A stretch of 64,000 nt of DNA from DATARR01 sp034666985 (GCA_034666985.1 JAXDKS010000040.1:1-64000); one strand, 5' to 3'. Counted from the stretch's first letter, positions 8,034 through 17,761 are shown. Notes: generated from the letters alone by a model not told the origin. Program-made: numbers and translations.

Positions 8034-10343
8034 GTGAAGAAAGCCGTCTCCCTGGAGCTCGAACGCCAGCTCAACCCTGAGCAGGTCGCCGCCGTCACCC
8101 ACGGCGAGGGGCCGCAGCTCGTCCTCGCCGGCGCCGGGTCGGGCAAGACCCGGGTCATCACCTACCGCATCTACTGGCTCATCGAAGAGATGGGGGTCGA
8201 CCCCGGCCTCATCGCCGCCATGACCTTCACCAACAAGGCGGCGGGCGAGATGCGCGAGCGGGTCGAGGACCTCATCGGCATCCATCCGCTCCCCACCTCG
8301 GTGGGGACGTTCCACCGCTACGGCCTCCTCCTGCTGCGCCGCTACGGTGAGCGGGTGGGGTTGCGGCGCGATTTCCACATCCTCGACTCCGCGGACCAAC
8401 TCGGGCTGGTGAAGGAGGCGCTCGGCGCCGAGGGGCTCTCCGAGACCGCTTTCTCCCCCCGCTCGGTGCTCGGCCAGATCAGCGCCGCCAAGAACCGGCT
8501 GATCGACGCCGCCGCCTATGAGTCGCGGGCCCAGAACTTCTTCGAGAAGAAGATCGCCGCCCTCTACCGGCGCTATCAGGGGCTCCTGGGCCAGGCCTCG
8601 GGGGTGGACTTCGACGACCTGATCGCCCTCGCGGTCAAGCTGCTGTCCACCGACGCCGAGCTGCGCGAGCGCGTCCGATGGCGCACCCGCTTCCTGCTGG
8701 TCGACGAGTACCAGGACACCAATCACGCCCAGCTCCGGCTCATCCAGGAGCTGGTGGGGCCGGAGGGCAACCTGACGGCCGTGGGCGACGAGGACCAGGG
8801 GATCTACCGCTGGCGCGGCGCCGACCTCCACAACATCCTGGAGTTCGAGAAGACCTTCCCCAAGGCCGAGGTGCGCAAGCTGGAGCGCAACTACCGCTCG
8901 ACGCAGACCATCCTCGACGTCTCCGGGGCCCTGATCGCCCACAACGTCAACCGACGGGGCAAGCGCCTGTGGACGGACAGCGGCGCCGGTCCCAAGGCGG
9001 AGCTCTACAAGGCGAGCGACGAGGGGGACGAGGCGACGTGGATCGTCCGCACTCTGCAGCGGCTGCGGAACAACTACAAGCTGTCGGAGATGGCCGTGCT
9101 GGTGCGCACCAACGCCCAGACCCGGGCCATCGAGGACGAGTTGCTCTCCAAGGAGATCCCCTACTCCCTGGTGGGCGGCGTGCGGTTCTACGATCGAGCC
9201 GAGATCAAGGACCTGGTGGCCTACCTGCGGGTGTTGCGCAACCCGCGGGACAACTTCTCGCTGATGCGGATCGTCAATCAGCCGCCGCGGGGGATCGGCA
9301 AGTCCACCCTGGAGCTGCTGCGCGACCGCGCCGTCCAGCTCGGCCAGCCCCTCTGGGACGTGCTCTACCTGGACGACCTCGGCACGCTGCCCGCCCGCAG
9401 CGCCACGGCATTGCGCAAGTTCCGCGACCTGATCGTGGGCCTCCAGCACACCGCCTCCGAGCTGCCGCTGCCGGCCCTGCTCGACCGCCTGCTGGAGGCC
9501 ACCGCCTTCACCGACCTGTTCAACGAGGACGACCCGGACGACGTGGCGCGCCTGGAGAACATCCAGGAGTTCCTCTCCGCGGCCCAGGAGTTCACCGAGG
9601 CGAACAGCTACAACAACTCCAGCGATCAGGATCTCCTGACCTCCTTCCTCGACCACGTCGCCCTGGTGTCGGACCTGGACTCTCTCCAGTCCGAGAAGGG
9701 CGTCTCGCTGATGACGCTCCACAGCGCCAAGGGATTGGAGTTCAAGGCCGTGGTGGTGGCGGGTCTGGAGAACGGGGTGCTGCCCCACTTCAACTCCCAG
9801 GGCGCCCAGGAGGATGTGGAGGAGGAGCGCCGGCTGCTCTACGTGGGCATGACGCGCGCCCGGGAGAGGCTTTTCCTGACCTCCTGCCGCCGCCGCCGCA
9901 TCGCCGGCCGGTATCAGGACCAGGCGGAGTCCCCCTTCCTCTCCGAGCTGCCGAACCAGCTCCTGGACGTCTCCGCGAGCCCCGACCTCTTCATCTATGA
10001 GCGGCCCGATCCCCGGGCCCAGGGCGTCTACTCCTTCTTCAATCAGGGCCGCCCGGGTGCCCCCGCGCCTTCGGCGCCCCCGTCCCGTCCTGCTCCATCC
10101 TCACCGCAACCGCCCACCGGCTTCAGCCGTCCCGCTCCCGTCGGGCGCCAGGTGGTTCCGGACCCCGATGCCGCACCCCGTCGCGCCATCCGCCGCGGCA
10201 GCCGCGTCCGCCACCCCACGCTGGGTCCCGGCGTGGTGCTGGAGTTCGAGGGAGAGGGGGACGAGGCGCGCCTTACCGTCTTCTTCGAGAAGTCGGGGAA
10301 GCGGAAGCTGGTGGCGAAGTTTGCGAACCTGGAGATGCTGTAG
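8034..10343 (+). CDS. pcrA: ATP-dependent DNA helicase, UvrD/PcrA family
   Basis: 769 residues from a GTG at 8034. An ATG at 7911 would add 41 unrelated residues and overlap the opposite gene. Superfamily 1 motifs: Walker A AGAGSGKT (32-39), motif II DEYQDTN, motif III QGIYRWRGAD, and the C-terminal VSLMTLHSAKGLEFKAV and YVGMTRARERLF. The tail (RHPTLGPGVVLEFEGEGD to NLEML) is the Tudor-like domain that in PcrA contacts RNA polymerase. It unwinds DNA 3' to 5' in nucleotide excision repair, replication restart and removal of RecA. Single gene ending 4 nt from the convergent dinB-like gene. Confidence 0.95.
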   Translation: MKKAVSLELERQLNPEQVAAVTHGEGPQLVLAGAGSGKTRVITYRIYWLIEEMGVDPGLIAAMTFTNKAAGEMRERVEDLIGIHPLPTSVGTFHRYGLLLLRRYGERVGLRRDFHILDSADQLGLVKEALGAEGLSETAFSPRSVLGQISAAKNRLIDAAAYESRAQNFFEKKIAALYRRYQGLLGQASGVDFDDLIALAVKLLSTDAELRERVRWRTRFLLVDEYQDTNHAQLRLIQELVGPEGNLTAVGDEDQGIYRWRGADLHNILEFEKTFPKAEVRKLERNYRSTQTILDVSGALIAHNVNRRGKRLWTDSGAGPKAELYKASDEGDEATWIVRTLQRLRNNYKLSEMAVLVRTNAQTRAIEDELLSKEIPYSLVGGVRFYDRAEIKDLVAYLRVLRNPRDNFSLMRIVNQPPRGIGKSTLELLRDRAVQLGQPLWDVLYLDDLGTLPARSATALRKFRDLIVGLQHTASELPLPALLDRLLEATAFTDLFNEDDPDDVARLENIQEFLSAAQEFTEANSYNNSSDQDLLTSFLDHVALVSDLDSLQSEKGVSLMTLHSAKGLEFKAVVVAGLENGVLPHFNSQGAQEDVEEERRLLYVGMTRARERLFLTSCRRRRIAGRYQDQAESPFLSELPNQLLDVSASPDLFIYERPDPRAQGVYSFFNQGRPGAPAPSAPPSRPAPSSPQPPTGFSRPAPVGRQVVPDPDAAPRRAIRRGSRVRHPTLGPGVVLEFEGEGDEARLTVFFEKSGKRKLVAKFANLEML

Positions 10344-10347
10344 GTTC

Positions 10348-10821
10348 CTACCAAGCCCCCAAAGCCTGCCGCACGCTGACCACCTGCCCCAGGTGATAAG
10401 CGTTGTGGTCCGCCACCAGCATCGCTTCGCGGAGGATGGTCTGGCCATCGCCCCAGGGGATTTTCGTGTAGAGATCGGTCTTGGGATCGGCCACCAGATC
10501 CTGCATCGCTTTGAGATCCCGGTGAACGGCCTCGATGCTGGCTTCCCAGGCGGCATCGTCCGGGGGCGCGGCGTTGTCGGGCCAGTATCCCTCGGGCCAG
10601 GGGGGAGAGGTGTAGTCCGGGTTGCGGCTGAACTCCAGGATGTCCCGCTGGGCGATGCGGAGGTGCTCCAGGAGCTGCCAGACGGTGTGGGGCAGGCCCG
10701 GAGCCTTGGCTCCCCGCAGCTCCGCGGGGAGCTCGCCGATCGCTTCGTCGAGACGGAGATGGGCGCCGCCGCCTTCCAGCAGCTTGACGAGATGATCGCG
10801 CAGATCCTGATCCTGACTCAT
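10348..10821 (-). CDS. DinB/YfiT-family putative metal-dependent protein
   Basis: 157 residues forming a four-helix bundle by pattern. Candidate metal ligands are His in LLEHLRIAQRD (about 53) and the pair in DHNAYHLGQ (139 and 143), the DinB-family triad. Members include thiol transferases using bacillithiol or mycothiol and many of unknown substrate. The start ATG overlaps the stop of the upstream aldehyde dehydrogenase by 4 nt (10818-10821), so it is translationally coupled to it and might act on a thiol or aldehyde adduct; this role is inference. Confidence 0.85.
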   Translation of the reverse strand: MSQDQDLRDHLVKLLEGGGAHLRLDEAIGELPAELRGAKAPGLPHTVWQLLEHLRIAQRDILEFSRNPDYTSPPWPEGYWPDNAAPPDDAAWEASIEAVHRDLKAMQDLVADPKTDLYTKIPWGDGQTILREAMLVADHNAYHLGQVVSVRQALGAW

Positions 10822-12377
10822 GGTTCCCCCACCAGGCCGTCCACCAGGGATTTGCTCCCCTGGACGGCCACCCTCTGAAGGTAGAGCTTCACGCCTACCA
10901 GTCCCCCCAACTCTTCGCCGCCGCCGGCCCGGCCCGGGCCGCCGTGGAGGGTCTGGGGCAGCGCCGCACCGGAACCGGGAGCGTCCGCCGCCGAGCCCTC
11001 GGAGCCGATGTAGATCCGCCCCGTGCCGCCTCCTCCCCGGGCCACGAAGTCGCCCGCCCATCCGGCGTCGTCCGTGTAGGCCGAGGTCACCAGGGTGCCG
11101 CCGCCGAGGGCCACGATCGCCGCCGCGTCTCCCGCCGTGCCGTCGTAGGGGAGGAGGGTCGCCACCGGAGCGAAGACCTCTCTGCTATGTACGGGGCCGG
11201 CGCTCCGGGCGTCGTCGCTGCGCAGCAGGGTGGGCTGGACGAAGAAGCCCTTCCCGGCCGGCGCACCCACGCCGTCGGTCCGCTCGCCCGTGCCGTGGAC
11301 GATCCGCGCCGCCTTCCCGAGCTCCTCGATCCCCTGCAGGGTGTCCCGGAGCTGCTGGGCAGTCGCCACCGGCCCCATCCTCACGGTGGGATCCGCGGGA
11401 TTGCCCACCACCACCGCCGAGAGCTTTCCGATCAGCGCGTCCTGAACGGCTCCCAGCCGGTCGGACGGCACCAGGATGCGGCGCACGGCCGTGCATTTCT
11501 GCCCCGCCTTTTGGGTCATCTCCCGCACCACGTCCTTGAGGAACAGCCCGAAGGTGGCCGAGCCATCCTGGACGTCGGGAGCCAGCACGGCCGCGTTCAG
11601 GCTGTCGGCCTCCACGTTCACCCGCGTGTTGGCGGCGAGGAGGTTGCCCCGCGAACGCAGGGTGAGGGCCGTGTCGGCCGAGCCGGTGAAGGCGAGCACG
11701 TCGTCGGGCCCCAGGCGATCCAGGAGGTCGCCGGTGGAGCCGACGATGAGCTGCAGGGCCCCCTCGGGGAGGAATCCCGCTTCGACGATCAGCTCGATGC
11801 AGCGCTCGGTGACCAGGGCCGTGGCGGTGGCCGGCTTGGTGATCACCGGCATGCCGGCGAGCAGGGCGCACGCCGCCTTCTCCGCGAAGCCCCAGGCCGG
11901 GAAGTTGAAGGCGTTGACGTGGACCGCCACCCCGGGCCGCGACACCAGGATGTGCCGGCCGTAGAATCCTTCCGTCTTGGCGAGTTGCACCCCCTCGCCC
12001 TCGGTGAGGAAGGTACGGTCGCCCAGCCGCCAGCCGACGCTCGCGTAGTAGGCCAGGGTGCCCGAGGCGCCGTCGACGTCGAAGGAGCCGTCCGGCTTGG
12101 TGGTTCCCGTGTTGCGGGCCGAGAGGTCCAGGAGCTCGTCCCGATGGTCCCGCAGGACCTTCGACATCTCCTTGAGGAGCGCCGCCCGCTGGCCGAAGGT
12201 CATCGCCCGCAGGGCCGGTCCACCGCGCTCGCGGGCCCAGGCCAGGACGGCCCCGAAATCGATCCCCTCGCTCGAAGCGCGGGCGATCTCCTCCTCCGTC
12301 GACGGATCGACCAGCGTCACGAAGCTCCCCGTGCCCTCCCGCCAGCTCCCTTGGACATAGCTCTTCAGCGTCTTCAT
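10818..12377 (-). CDS. PaaZ/BoxD-type aldehyde dehydrogenase (no MaoC domain)
   Basis: 519 residues, AAGGAG a few nt before the ATG. Catalytic Cys295 lies in GQKCTAVRR and general-base Glu256 in VNVEADSLN. Sequence style matches the N-terminal half of PaaZ (phenylacetate pathway, CoA-bound semialdehyde oxidation) and stand-alone BoxD (3,4-dehydroadipyl-CoA semialdehyde dehydrogenase of the box benzoate pathway). The C-terminal hydratase domain of PaaZ is missing. No other paa or box gene is in the window, so the exact substrate cannot be set. NADP-dependence is family knowledge only. Confidence 0.85.
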   Translation of the reverse strand: MKTLKSYVQGSWREGTGSFVTLVDPSTEEEIARASSEGIDFGAVLAWARERGGPALRAMTFGQRAALLKEMSKVLRDHRDELLDLSARNTGTTKPDGSFDVDGASGTLAYYASVGWRLGDRTFLTEGEGVQLAKTEGFYGRHILVSRPGVAVHVNAFNFPAWGFAEKAACALLAGMPVITKPATATALVTERCIELIVEAGFLPEGALQLIVGSTGDLLDRLGPDDVLAFTGSADTALTLRSRGNLLAANTRVNVEADSLNAAVLAPDVQDGSATFGLFLKDVVREMTQKAGQKCTAVRRILVPSDRLGAVQDALIGKLSAVVVGNPADPTVRMGPVATAQQLRDTLQGIEELGKAARIVHGTGERTDGVGAPAGKGFFVQPTLLRSDDARSAGPVHSREVFAPVATLLPYDGTAGDAAAIVALGGGTLVTSAYTDDAGWAGDFVARGGGGTGRIYIGSEGSAADAPGSGAALPQTLHGGPGRAGGGEELGGLVGVKLYLQRVAVQGSKSLVDGLVGEP

Positions 12378-12426
12378 CGCTCTCCTTCTCCGGTGGCCCA
12401 GTCCGGGCAGATCCTATAACGCCCGC

Positions 12427-13533
12427 CTACTCCTCCCGCTGCCCCTCGTCCTGCTGCCCTTCATCAATACTCCGCTTGAGCAGCAGGGCGCGGCGCTTCT
12501 CGACCGCCTCGACCCAGAGCGGCACGAAGGCCACGAGGTCGCGCAGGACGGTGTCGATCTCCTCCAGACGGGCGGCGATCTGCCGTCCGAAGGCGGCGTG
12601 GCAGCGGATGAGGTCGCGCACCCCCTGCTCCTTCTCCGGCTGCGAGACCCCCACGGCGGCCTTGATGCCCTCGATCACCTCCACGACCGTGGCCTGCAGG
12701 TCGAGCACCACACGGCAGCAGTGGGGGATCTCGAAGGCGTGCCGGTCGAGGATCTCCATCTCGTAGAAGCGGATCCCCCGCAGGGCCAGCAGCTCCTTGA
12801 GCTTGGGAGTGAGCCCGGAGAGCAGCACCTTCAGGAAGTCGGCGGTGGGCTCCCACGTCTCCGCGGAGGGGACGGTGTCGTCCCGCCGGATGCGCCGGGC
12901 GGGCTGGGTCAGCCGCGCGGCCCGCTCCTTCTCCAACTCCTCCAGATACTGGCCCAGGCGGATCAGCGTCGCGTGCAGCCACTCGGCTTCCTCGATGTCC
13001 CGAGGGAAGCGCCGGGAGAGGAAGTAGTCCGCATCGTGGAGGCTCCGCGGGTCGGCCGCCATGACGGCGCCGAAGGTGTCGTGGAGGAAGGAATGGAGCT
13101 GTCCGATGGAGACGCAGAGGAGCTTGCGCACTTCCATGAGCTGACCCGGAGCCACTTGGTCCTGGAAGCGCTCGAGGTCCCGCAGCACGTGGGTGCCGAG
13201 CATGGAGAGGGAGAGGCCGGCGCCCTGCCGCGCCTCCTCCAGCCGCGGGATGCGCGAGGGGGCTTCGAGCAGTGGGGCGAGCTGATTGCGGATCAGGTGA
13301 GCGACCTGGCGGACCTTGGCCCAGATGTCCAGCAACCGCTCCGGCGAGCAGTGGAGGAGGGCATAGTTGCTCTCCAGCACCCCCTCGATCAGCCGGATGC
13401 AGCCCAGGAAGGACCGGATGCGGGGATTTTGATAATTGATCCGCTCGAGGGCCCAGTCGAGCGCCGTCACCCCGTCGGGCAGGGAGACCGGCTGATTGCC
13501 GACGAGAATCACGTTCGGGGTCTTGGTGCTCAT
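12427..13533 (-). CDS. cytoplasmic helical protein of unknown function
   Basis: 368 residues, GGAG about 8 nt before the ATG at 13533. No signal peptide or membrane segment. It is rich in helices and charged residues, and ends with a Gln/Glu/Asp-rich tail. Visible landmarks are HCSPERLLDIWAKVRQVAHL near 95 and FYEMEILDRHAFEIPHCCRV near 255. I do not recognise the family. It is divergent from the beta-repeat membrane protein gene (79-nt gap), and could share a promoter region with it. The open frame continues far upstream of the start but is antisense to that neighbour. Confidence 0.75.
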   Translation of the reverse strand: MSTKTPNVILVGNQPVSLPDGVTALDWALERINYQNPRIRSFLGCIRLIEGVLESNYALLHCSPERLLDIWAKVRQVAHLIRNQLAPLLEAPSRIPRLEEARQGAGLSLSMLGTHVLRDLERFQDQVAPGQLMEVRKLLCVSIGQLHSFLHDTFGAVMAADPRSLHDADYFLSRRFPRDIEEAEWLHATLIRLGQYLEELEKERAARLTQPARRIRRDDTVPSAETWEPTADFLKVLLSGLTPKLKELLALRGIRFYEMEILDRHAFEIPHCCRVVLDLQATVVEVIEGIKAAVGVSQPEKEQGVRDLIRCHAAFGRQIAARLEEIDTVLRDLVAFVPLWVEAVEKRRALLLKRSIDEGQQDEGQREE

Positions 13534-13611
13534 GCGAACGCTCCGCGGATGGGAAACCCTACCATCTCGGGAAGGCAAAGGGGAGGCAGGAGCGCTAAAC
13601 TTGGATCTGCC

Positions 13612-15165
13612 ATGGCCATTCAACAGTCCGTGCAGGGGGTTGTCGAAGCTACCGAGGATCCCACCCTGCAAGCCGGGGAGCTGGTGAAGAGGATCCGCTC
13701 GGGACGCCCGGTGCGGATCGACGGCGCCGTCATCGAAGGGGACGTCGACCTCGACGGCGTCGAATACCCCCACCGGCTGATCCTCACCAACTGCGTCTTC
13801 CTGGGCCACCTCCACCTCACCGAAGCCCGCTTCGCCCACACCGTCGACCTCTCGGGCTGCGAGCTCCGCGAGAGCCTCAACCTCTTCGCCACCCGGGTGG
13901 ACGGCCAGCTCAAGCTGAAGCGGGCGCGCATCTGCCGCGGCACCCGGCCGCCCATCCATCACAACTTCGATCAGATCGAGGTGCGGGGGAGGCTCAACGG
14001 CACCCATCTGCGCTCCGAGGTGCCGCTCTCCTTCCGCCAGGCCAGCCTCGGCGAGATCGGCTTCGACGGTCTCGAGGTGGACGGCGACCTCGACCTGCAG
14101 ATCGCGAAGATCCAGGGCGACCTCTTCTGCCAAGTCGCCGACTCCGGCCGGCCGGTCATCCGGGGCTCCGTCCAGATGACGGGCCTCACCGTCGGGGGCC
14201 ACGCCGATTTCTCCGGCATCCGGATCGAGGGCGATCTCGTGATGGCCAACGCGGAGGTCCGGGGCGACCTCCTCTGCCAGGAGGCCAGGGGATTTCGCCC
14301 GGAGATCCTGGGCACGGCCTCGTTCTTCGGAGCGAAGGTGGGCGGCCAACTGGTGCTGGACGGCCGCCTCTTCGAGCCCGCCGGCACCGCAGCCCCTCCC
14401 GTCGACGTGCGGCAAAATCATCGGGAACGGCGCCGCCACTTCCTGCACCGGATGCTCACCGGCCGCCAGGAGCCGGACGGGGACGCCCGCCTGAATCTCG
14501 ACCGCGCCCGGCTCTCCAAGCTGGCGGTCCGCGAGCGCATCCCCGAGAGCCTCAGCGCCGACGGTCTGACCTTCGACGACCTCGAGCTGCCGCACGTCCC
14601 CGGCGACTGCGAGTACTCCGAGCTGCTGCGGCGCACCCGTCCCTTCAAGCGCAGCACCTACCTCGCCGTCGAGGACTGGCTCAACAACAAGGGTCTCGAC
14701 GAGGCCGCCGGCCGGGTCTACCTGGAGATGAGCGACCGCGACCTGATCACCGGCAAGTCGTCGCTCCTGGTCCGCTGGCTCAAGTGGCTGTTCCTGGGGG
14801 TGGCCATCGGCTACGGCGCCCGGCCGCGGCGGCTGATGGCCCTGTTCCTGATCGCCTTCGCCCTCTCCTGCTGGGTCTTCTCCCAGCCCGGCTCCCTGGT
14901 GAGCTACTCCGAGAAGCCCGCCGCCGCGCCGGACCCCTGGCCACCCGAGGCGCAGACCGCCTGGGTGACCCTGGGAGTGGCCCTGCGCTGCCACTTCCCC
15001 ATGCTGCTCTTCTGGGGGGAGCCGAACTACGTGCCGTCGCCCCACGTCATCCCCAGGCTGGGGATTCGCTACGACGCCTACGCCCTGCTGATCTCGGCCA
15101 TCAGTTGGGTGCTGGTGCCCCTCTTCCTCGCCGGCCTGACGGGCATCGTGCGCCAGCGACGATGA
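13612..15165 (+). CDS. beta-solenoid-like repeat protein with C-terminal membrane segments
   Basis: 517 residues. Residues about 25-260 hold repeated short strands of the kind IEGDVDLDG, VDGDLDLQIAKIQGDL, IEGDLVMANAEVRGDL, a right-handed solenoid pattern related to pentapeptide-repeat and bactofilin-like folds. The C-terminal third has about three membrane segments (VAIGYGARPRRLMALFLIAF; LRCHFPMLLF; YALLISAISWVLVPLFLAGL). It is probably an inner-membrane protein with a cytoplasmic solenoid. TAAACT lies 10 nt before the ATG with no ribosome site, so transcription may begin close to the start codon. Function unknown. Confidence 0.8.
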   Translation: MAIQQSVQGVVEATEDPTLQAGELVKRIRSGRPVRIDGAVIEGDVDLDGVEYPHRLILTNCVFLGHLHLTEARFAHTVDLSGCELRESLNLFATRVDGQLKLKRARICRGTRPPIHHNFDQIEVRGRLNGTHLRSEVPLSFRQASLGEIGFDGLEVDGDLDLQIAKIQGDLFCQVADSGRPVIRGSVQMTGLTVGGHADFSGIRIEGDLVMANAEVRGDLLCQEARGFRPEILGTASFFGAKVGGQLVLDGRLFEPAGTAAPPVDVRQNHRERRRHFLHRMLTGRQEPDGDARLNLDRARLSKLAVRERIPESLSADGLTFDDLELPHVPGDCEYSELLRRTRPFKRSTYLAVEDWLNNKGLDEAAGRVYLEMSDRDLITGKSSLLVRWLKWLFLGVAIGYGARPRRLMALFLIAFALSCWVFSQPGSLVSYSEKPAAAPDPWPPEAQTAWVTLGVALRCHFPMLLFWGEPNYVPSPHVIPRLGIRYDAYALLISAISWVLVPLFLAGLTGIVRQRR

Positions 15166-15175
15166 GAGCAGACAT

Positions 15176-15219
15176 AAAAAAAGAGCCCCCAGGGGAGAGA
15201 CCCGAAAAGGAGGGGGGCT
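15176..15219 (-). terminator. Rho-independent terminator of the debranching enzyme gene
   Basis: On the minus strand the stem AGCCCCC (15219-15213) pairs with GGGGGCT (15190-15184), followed by C and seven T. It lies between convergent genes ending at 15165 and 15273 and serves chiefly the minus-strand one. Confidence 0.75.
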
Positions 15220-15272
15220 TCATTATTGGATGACGGCCGGGGGGAAAACGTTTCAGCCCCCGGCCTCTCCCT

Positions 15273-17252
15273 CTACGAAGCCGCCTTCTTCCTCCCCTTC
15301 CCCCCACCTCCCTGCAAATCCTCCACATACGCCCGCAGCACCTCCGCCACACTCCACGCCCGGGCGATGCACCCCCGAGGAGAATGAGGCGCCTCGATGT
15401 CGAAGACCTCGGGGAGGGAGCCCATGCCGGCCTCGGCGAGGCGCGGCCGCAGCTCCTCGATGGTGGCCAGGGCCTTTTTGCGGCCGGCCGCGCCGTGGAC
15501 CCGCACCAGGGCCGTGGCGTAGGGTCCCAGCAGCCAGGACCAGACCGCCCCCTGGTGATCGGCGGAGTGATAGTCCGGGTCATAATCCAGATGCCCCGGC
15601 GCCAGGGTGCGCAGACCGACCGGCGTGTAGAGCTTCTCCTCCACCACCGCCAGCAGCCGCGCCGCCTTCGGCCTCGGGAGCAGCGGGAAGGGGAGGCTCA
15701 GGGCGAAGATCTGATTGGGACGCAGGGCGGCGTCCCGCTCGTCGCCGTTCACCACGTCGTAGAGGTATCCCCCCTCCTCGTTCCAGAACACCTCCTGGAA
15801 CCGCTTGTGAACGCGCCCCGCCCGCTGCCTCAGGGCCTTGGCCTCCGCGGCATCGCCGAGCCGCTCCTCCATCTGGGCCAGGATGGAGAGGGCGTTGAAC
15901 CACAGGGCATTGACCTCGACCGCCTTGCCCTGCCGCGGCGTCACCGGCCGGCCGTTCCGGCCATCCATCCAGCTGAGGGGCACGTCCCCCTCGCCGGCCG
16001 CCAGCAGGCAGTCCTCGTCGACACGGATACCGTGGAGCGTCCCGCGGACATAGGCGTGGATCACCTTGCGCAGGGCCGGCAGCAGCGTCTCGCGGACGAA
16101 CGCCTCGTCGCCCGTAGCCTGGAGGTACTTCCACGCCGCCACGAACATCCACAGCGAAGCGTCCACCGACGTGTACTCCGGCGCCTCGCCCTTCGCGGCG
16201 CCCTTGTCAGGCAACCGGTCCGGGAGGAGCCCCTTGTGGAGGGACTTCGCGAAGGCGCGGAGGATCTTCTTCGCGTCCTCGAACCGGCCGGTGACCAGGC
16301 AGAGGCCCGGCAGGGCGATCATCGTGTCGCGGCTGCGCTCGCCGAACCACGGGTAGCCCGCCACCACGGTTCGCTGATTGGGACCGCGCCGCACCACGAA
16401 GCCGTCCGCCGCGAGCGCCAGGGACCGGGCGAGCTCGTCCTGCACGGGGAGGGACTTGAGGATCTTCTCCCGCCGCTTCCGCTCTTTCTCGAACAGTACG
16501 AAGGCGTCGCGCCCCGCCGGGTCTCCCGTCGAGACGATCACCCCCAGCCGGCTCCCGGAGGTGAGCTCGAGGCCGAAGATCCCGGGTGTCCAGAGATCCT
16601 CCTGGAAATCGAAGCCGCGCCGGCGTTCCACCTCGTACTCGAAGCGGTACCACCACTGGGGATTGGGAAGGAAATCCGACCCCGGCACCTGGACGAAGAC
16701 CTCGGGCACGTCCGGATAGGGATTCAGATGGAGGATGCCGCCCGCGAACGGCGTCTCCTGGGAGATCCCCGGATTAGCGGCGGACAGCGAATGCTGATCG
16801 CGGGCCGCGAGGAACGGCCGTAGCGACAGGATGAAGGGTCCTGGCGCTTCCAGCACCTCGTAGAGCACCAGCGTGGTGTTCTCGCCGTCCACGGCGGCCA
16901 CGGTCTTGCGCAGCTTGATGCCGCCGGCCTCGAACTCGAAGACGGGGAAGAGGTCCTTGCGGAACGACGTCAGATGCTCGAACCCTCGGGGCGCCACGAT
17001 GCCGGGGAACCGGTTGCACCCCAGATCGAAGCTCTCGCCCTCCACGTGAAGGGTCTCGTCCAATCGCGAAAGCAGGACGGTCCGCCCGGCAGGCGGCTGC
17101 GTGGCGGCCACCAGCAGCCCATGGTACCGGCGGCTGTGAGCGCCGGCGACCGTGGTCCCGGCCCAGCCCCCCAGCCCATTGGTCTCCAGCCACTCGAGCC
17201 CCGCGGCGCGGTCGAAGTCCTGCGTGATCTCTCGGTCCAGTTGAATCGACAT
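15273..17252 (-). CDS. glycogen debranching enzyme (amylo-alpha-1,6-glucosidase family)
   Basis: 659 residues from the ATG at 17252, with GAGGAG 7 nt upstream. The N-terminal domain (about 1-270) starts with LEWLETNGLGGWAGTTVAGA, HSRRYHGLLVAA, typical of bacterial GDE proteins. The C-terminal catalytic (alpha/alpha)6 part holds PWFGERSRDTMIALPGL, EVNALWFNALSILA and YHSADHQGAVWSWLLGP. It hydrolyses alpha-1,6 branch points during glycogen use in the cytoplasm. No other glycogen gene is adjacent. The second 21-nt array lies upstream, where its promoter should be. A terminator follows the stop. Confidence 0.92.
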   Translation of the reverse strand: MSIQLDREITQDFDRAAGLEWLETNGLGGWAGTTVAGAHSRRYHGLLVAATQPPAGRTVLLSRLDETLHVEGESFDLGCNRFPGIVAPRGFEHLTSFRKDLFPVFEFEAGGIKLRKTVAAVDGENTTLVLYEVLEAPGPFILSLRPFLAARDQHSLSAANPGISQETPFAGGILHLNPYPDVPEVFVQVPGSDFLPNPQWWYRFEYEVERRRGFDFQEDLWTPGIFGLELTSGSRLGVIVSTGDPAGRDAFVLFEKERKRREKILKSLPVQDELARSLALAADGFVVRRGPNQRTVVAGYPWFGERSRDTMIALPGLCLVTGRFEDAKKILRAFAKSLHKGLLPDRLPDKGAAKGEAPEYTSVDASLWMFVAAWKYLQATGDEAFVRETLLPALRKVIHAYVRGTLHGIRVDEDCLLAAGEGDVPLSWMDGRNGRPVTPRQGKAVEVNALWFNALSILAQMEERLGDAAEAKALRQRAGRVHKRFQEVFWNEEGGYLYDVVNGDERDAALRPNQIFALSLPFPLLPRPKAARLLAVVEEKLYTPVGLRTLAPGHLDYDPDYHSADHQGAVWSWLLGPYATALVRVHGAAGRKKALATIEELRPRLAEAGMGSLPEVFDIEAPHSPRGCIARAWSVAEVLRAYVEDLQGGGGKGRKKAAS

Positions 17253-17385
17253 GCTGTTTCTCCTCGCAGCCGGACAGAAGACGTCCGGCGAGCGGGGGAG
17301 TGTAGCAAAAGTTGGAAAACGGGCCTGTGACGGGTCTGTGGGCAGAGACCGCATGGCTGGGTCAAACTTTGCGACGCTCCGGATA

Positions 17386-17761
17386 GAGCTTGAGGCGAGA
17401 TGCCGCGAGCTTGCAGGGCCCCATACCGAGCTTGAGCTATCCCACTCCAAACCTGCTTCGCGCCGCGGCAAGCTCGGCTCGGACGGATTCAACCCTTCGC
17501 CCTTCGCCCTCGACCTTTCGCTGCCCCGACGCAAGCTTGCAACGGCTCATCGCAAGGTTGTCCGAGGCTCCGCGAGCTTGATCCGGACCGTCTCAAGCTT
17601 GACGCGAGTCGTTCCAGACTTGCGACGGCTCATCTCAAGCCTGGATGGAACCAGCCCAAGCTTGAGGCGGGCCGCGCCAGGTCTGTGCGAGGTGGTGCAA
17701 GCTTGAAGCGCCTCGCCTCAAGCTTGAGCTGAGGCAATCCAAGCTTGAAGCAGATCATTTG
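17386..17761. repeat. 21-nt degenerate tandem array, locus 2 (18 units)
   Basis: Eighteen units of 21 nt with two 20-nt exceptions (ending just before 10th and 16th units), total 376 bases. Each starts with a heptamer close to AAGCTTG (often with A or G first), then about 14 variable bases usually ending in C. A weaker unit precedes it at 17365. The array fills most of the 517-base gap between the debranching enzyme start (17252) and the WD40-like gene stop (17770). The two deletions rule out a continuous reading frame. Confidence 0.88.

Noticed and set aside
7950..9788. 612-codon open frame on the minus strand
   Set aside because: Antisense shadow of the PcrA helicase.
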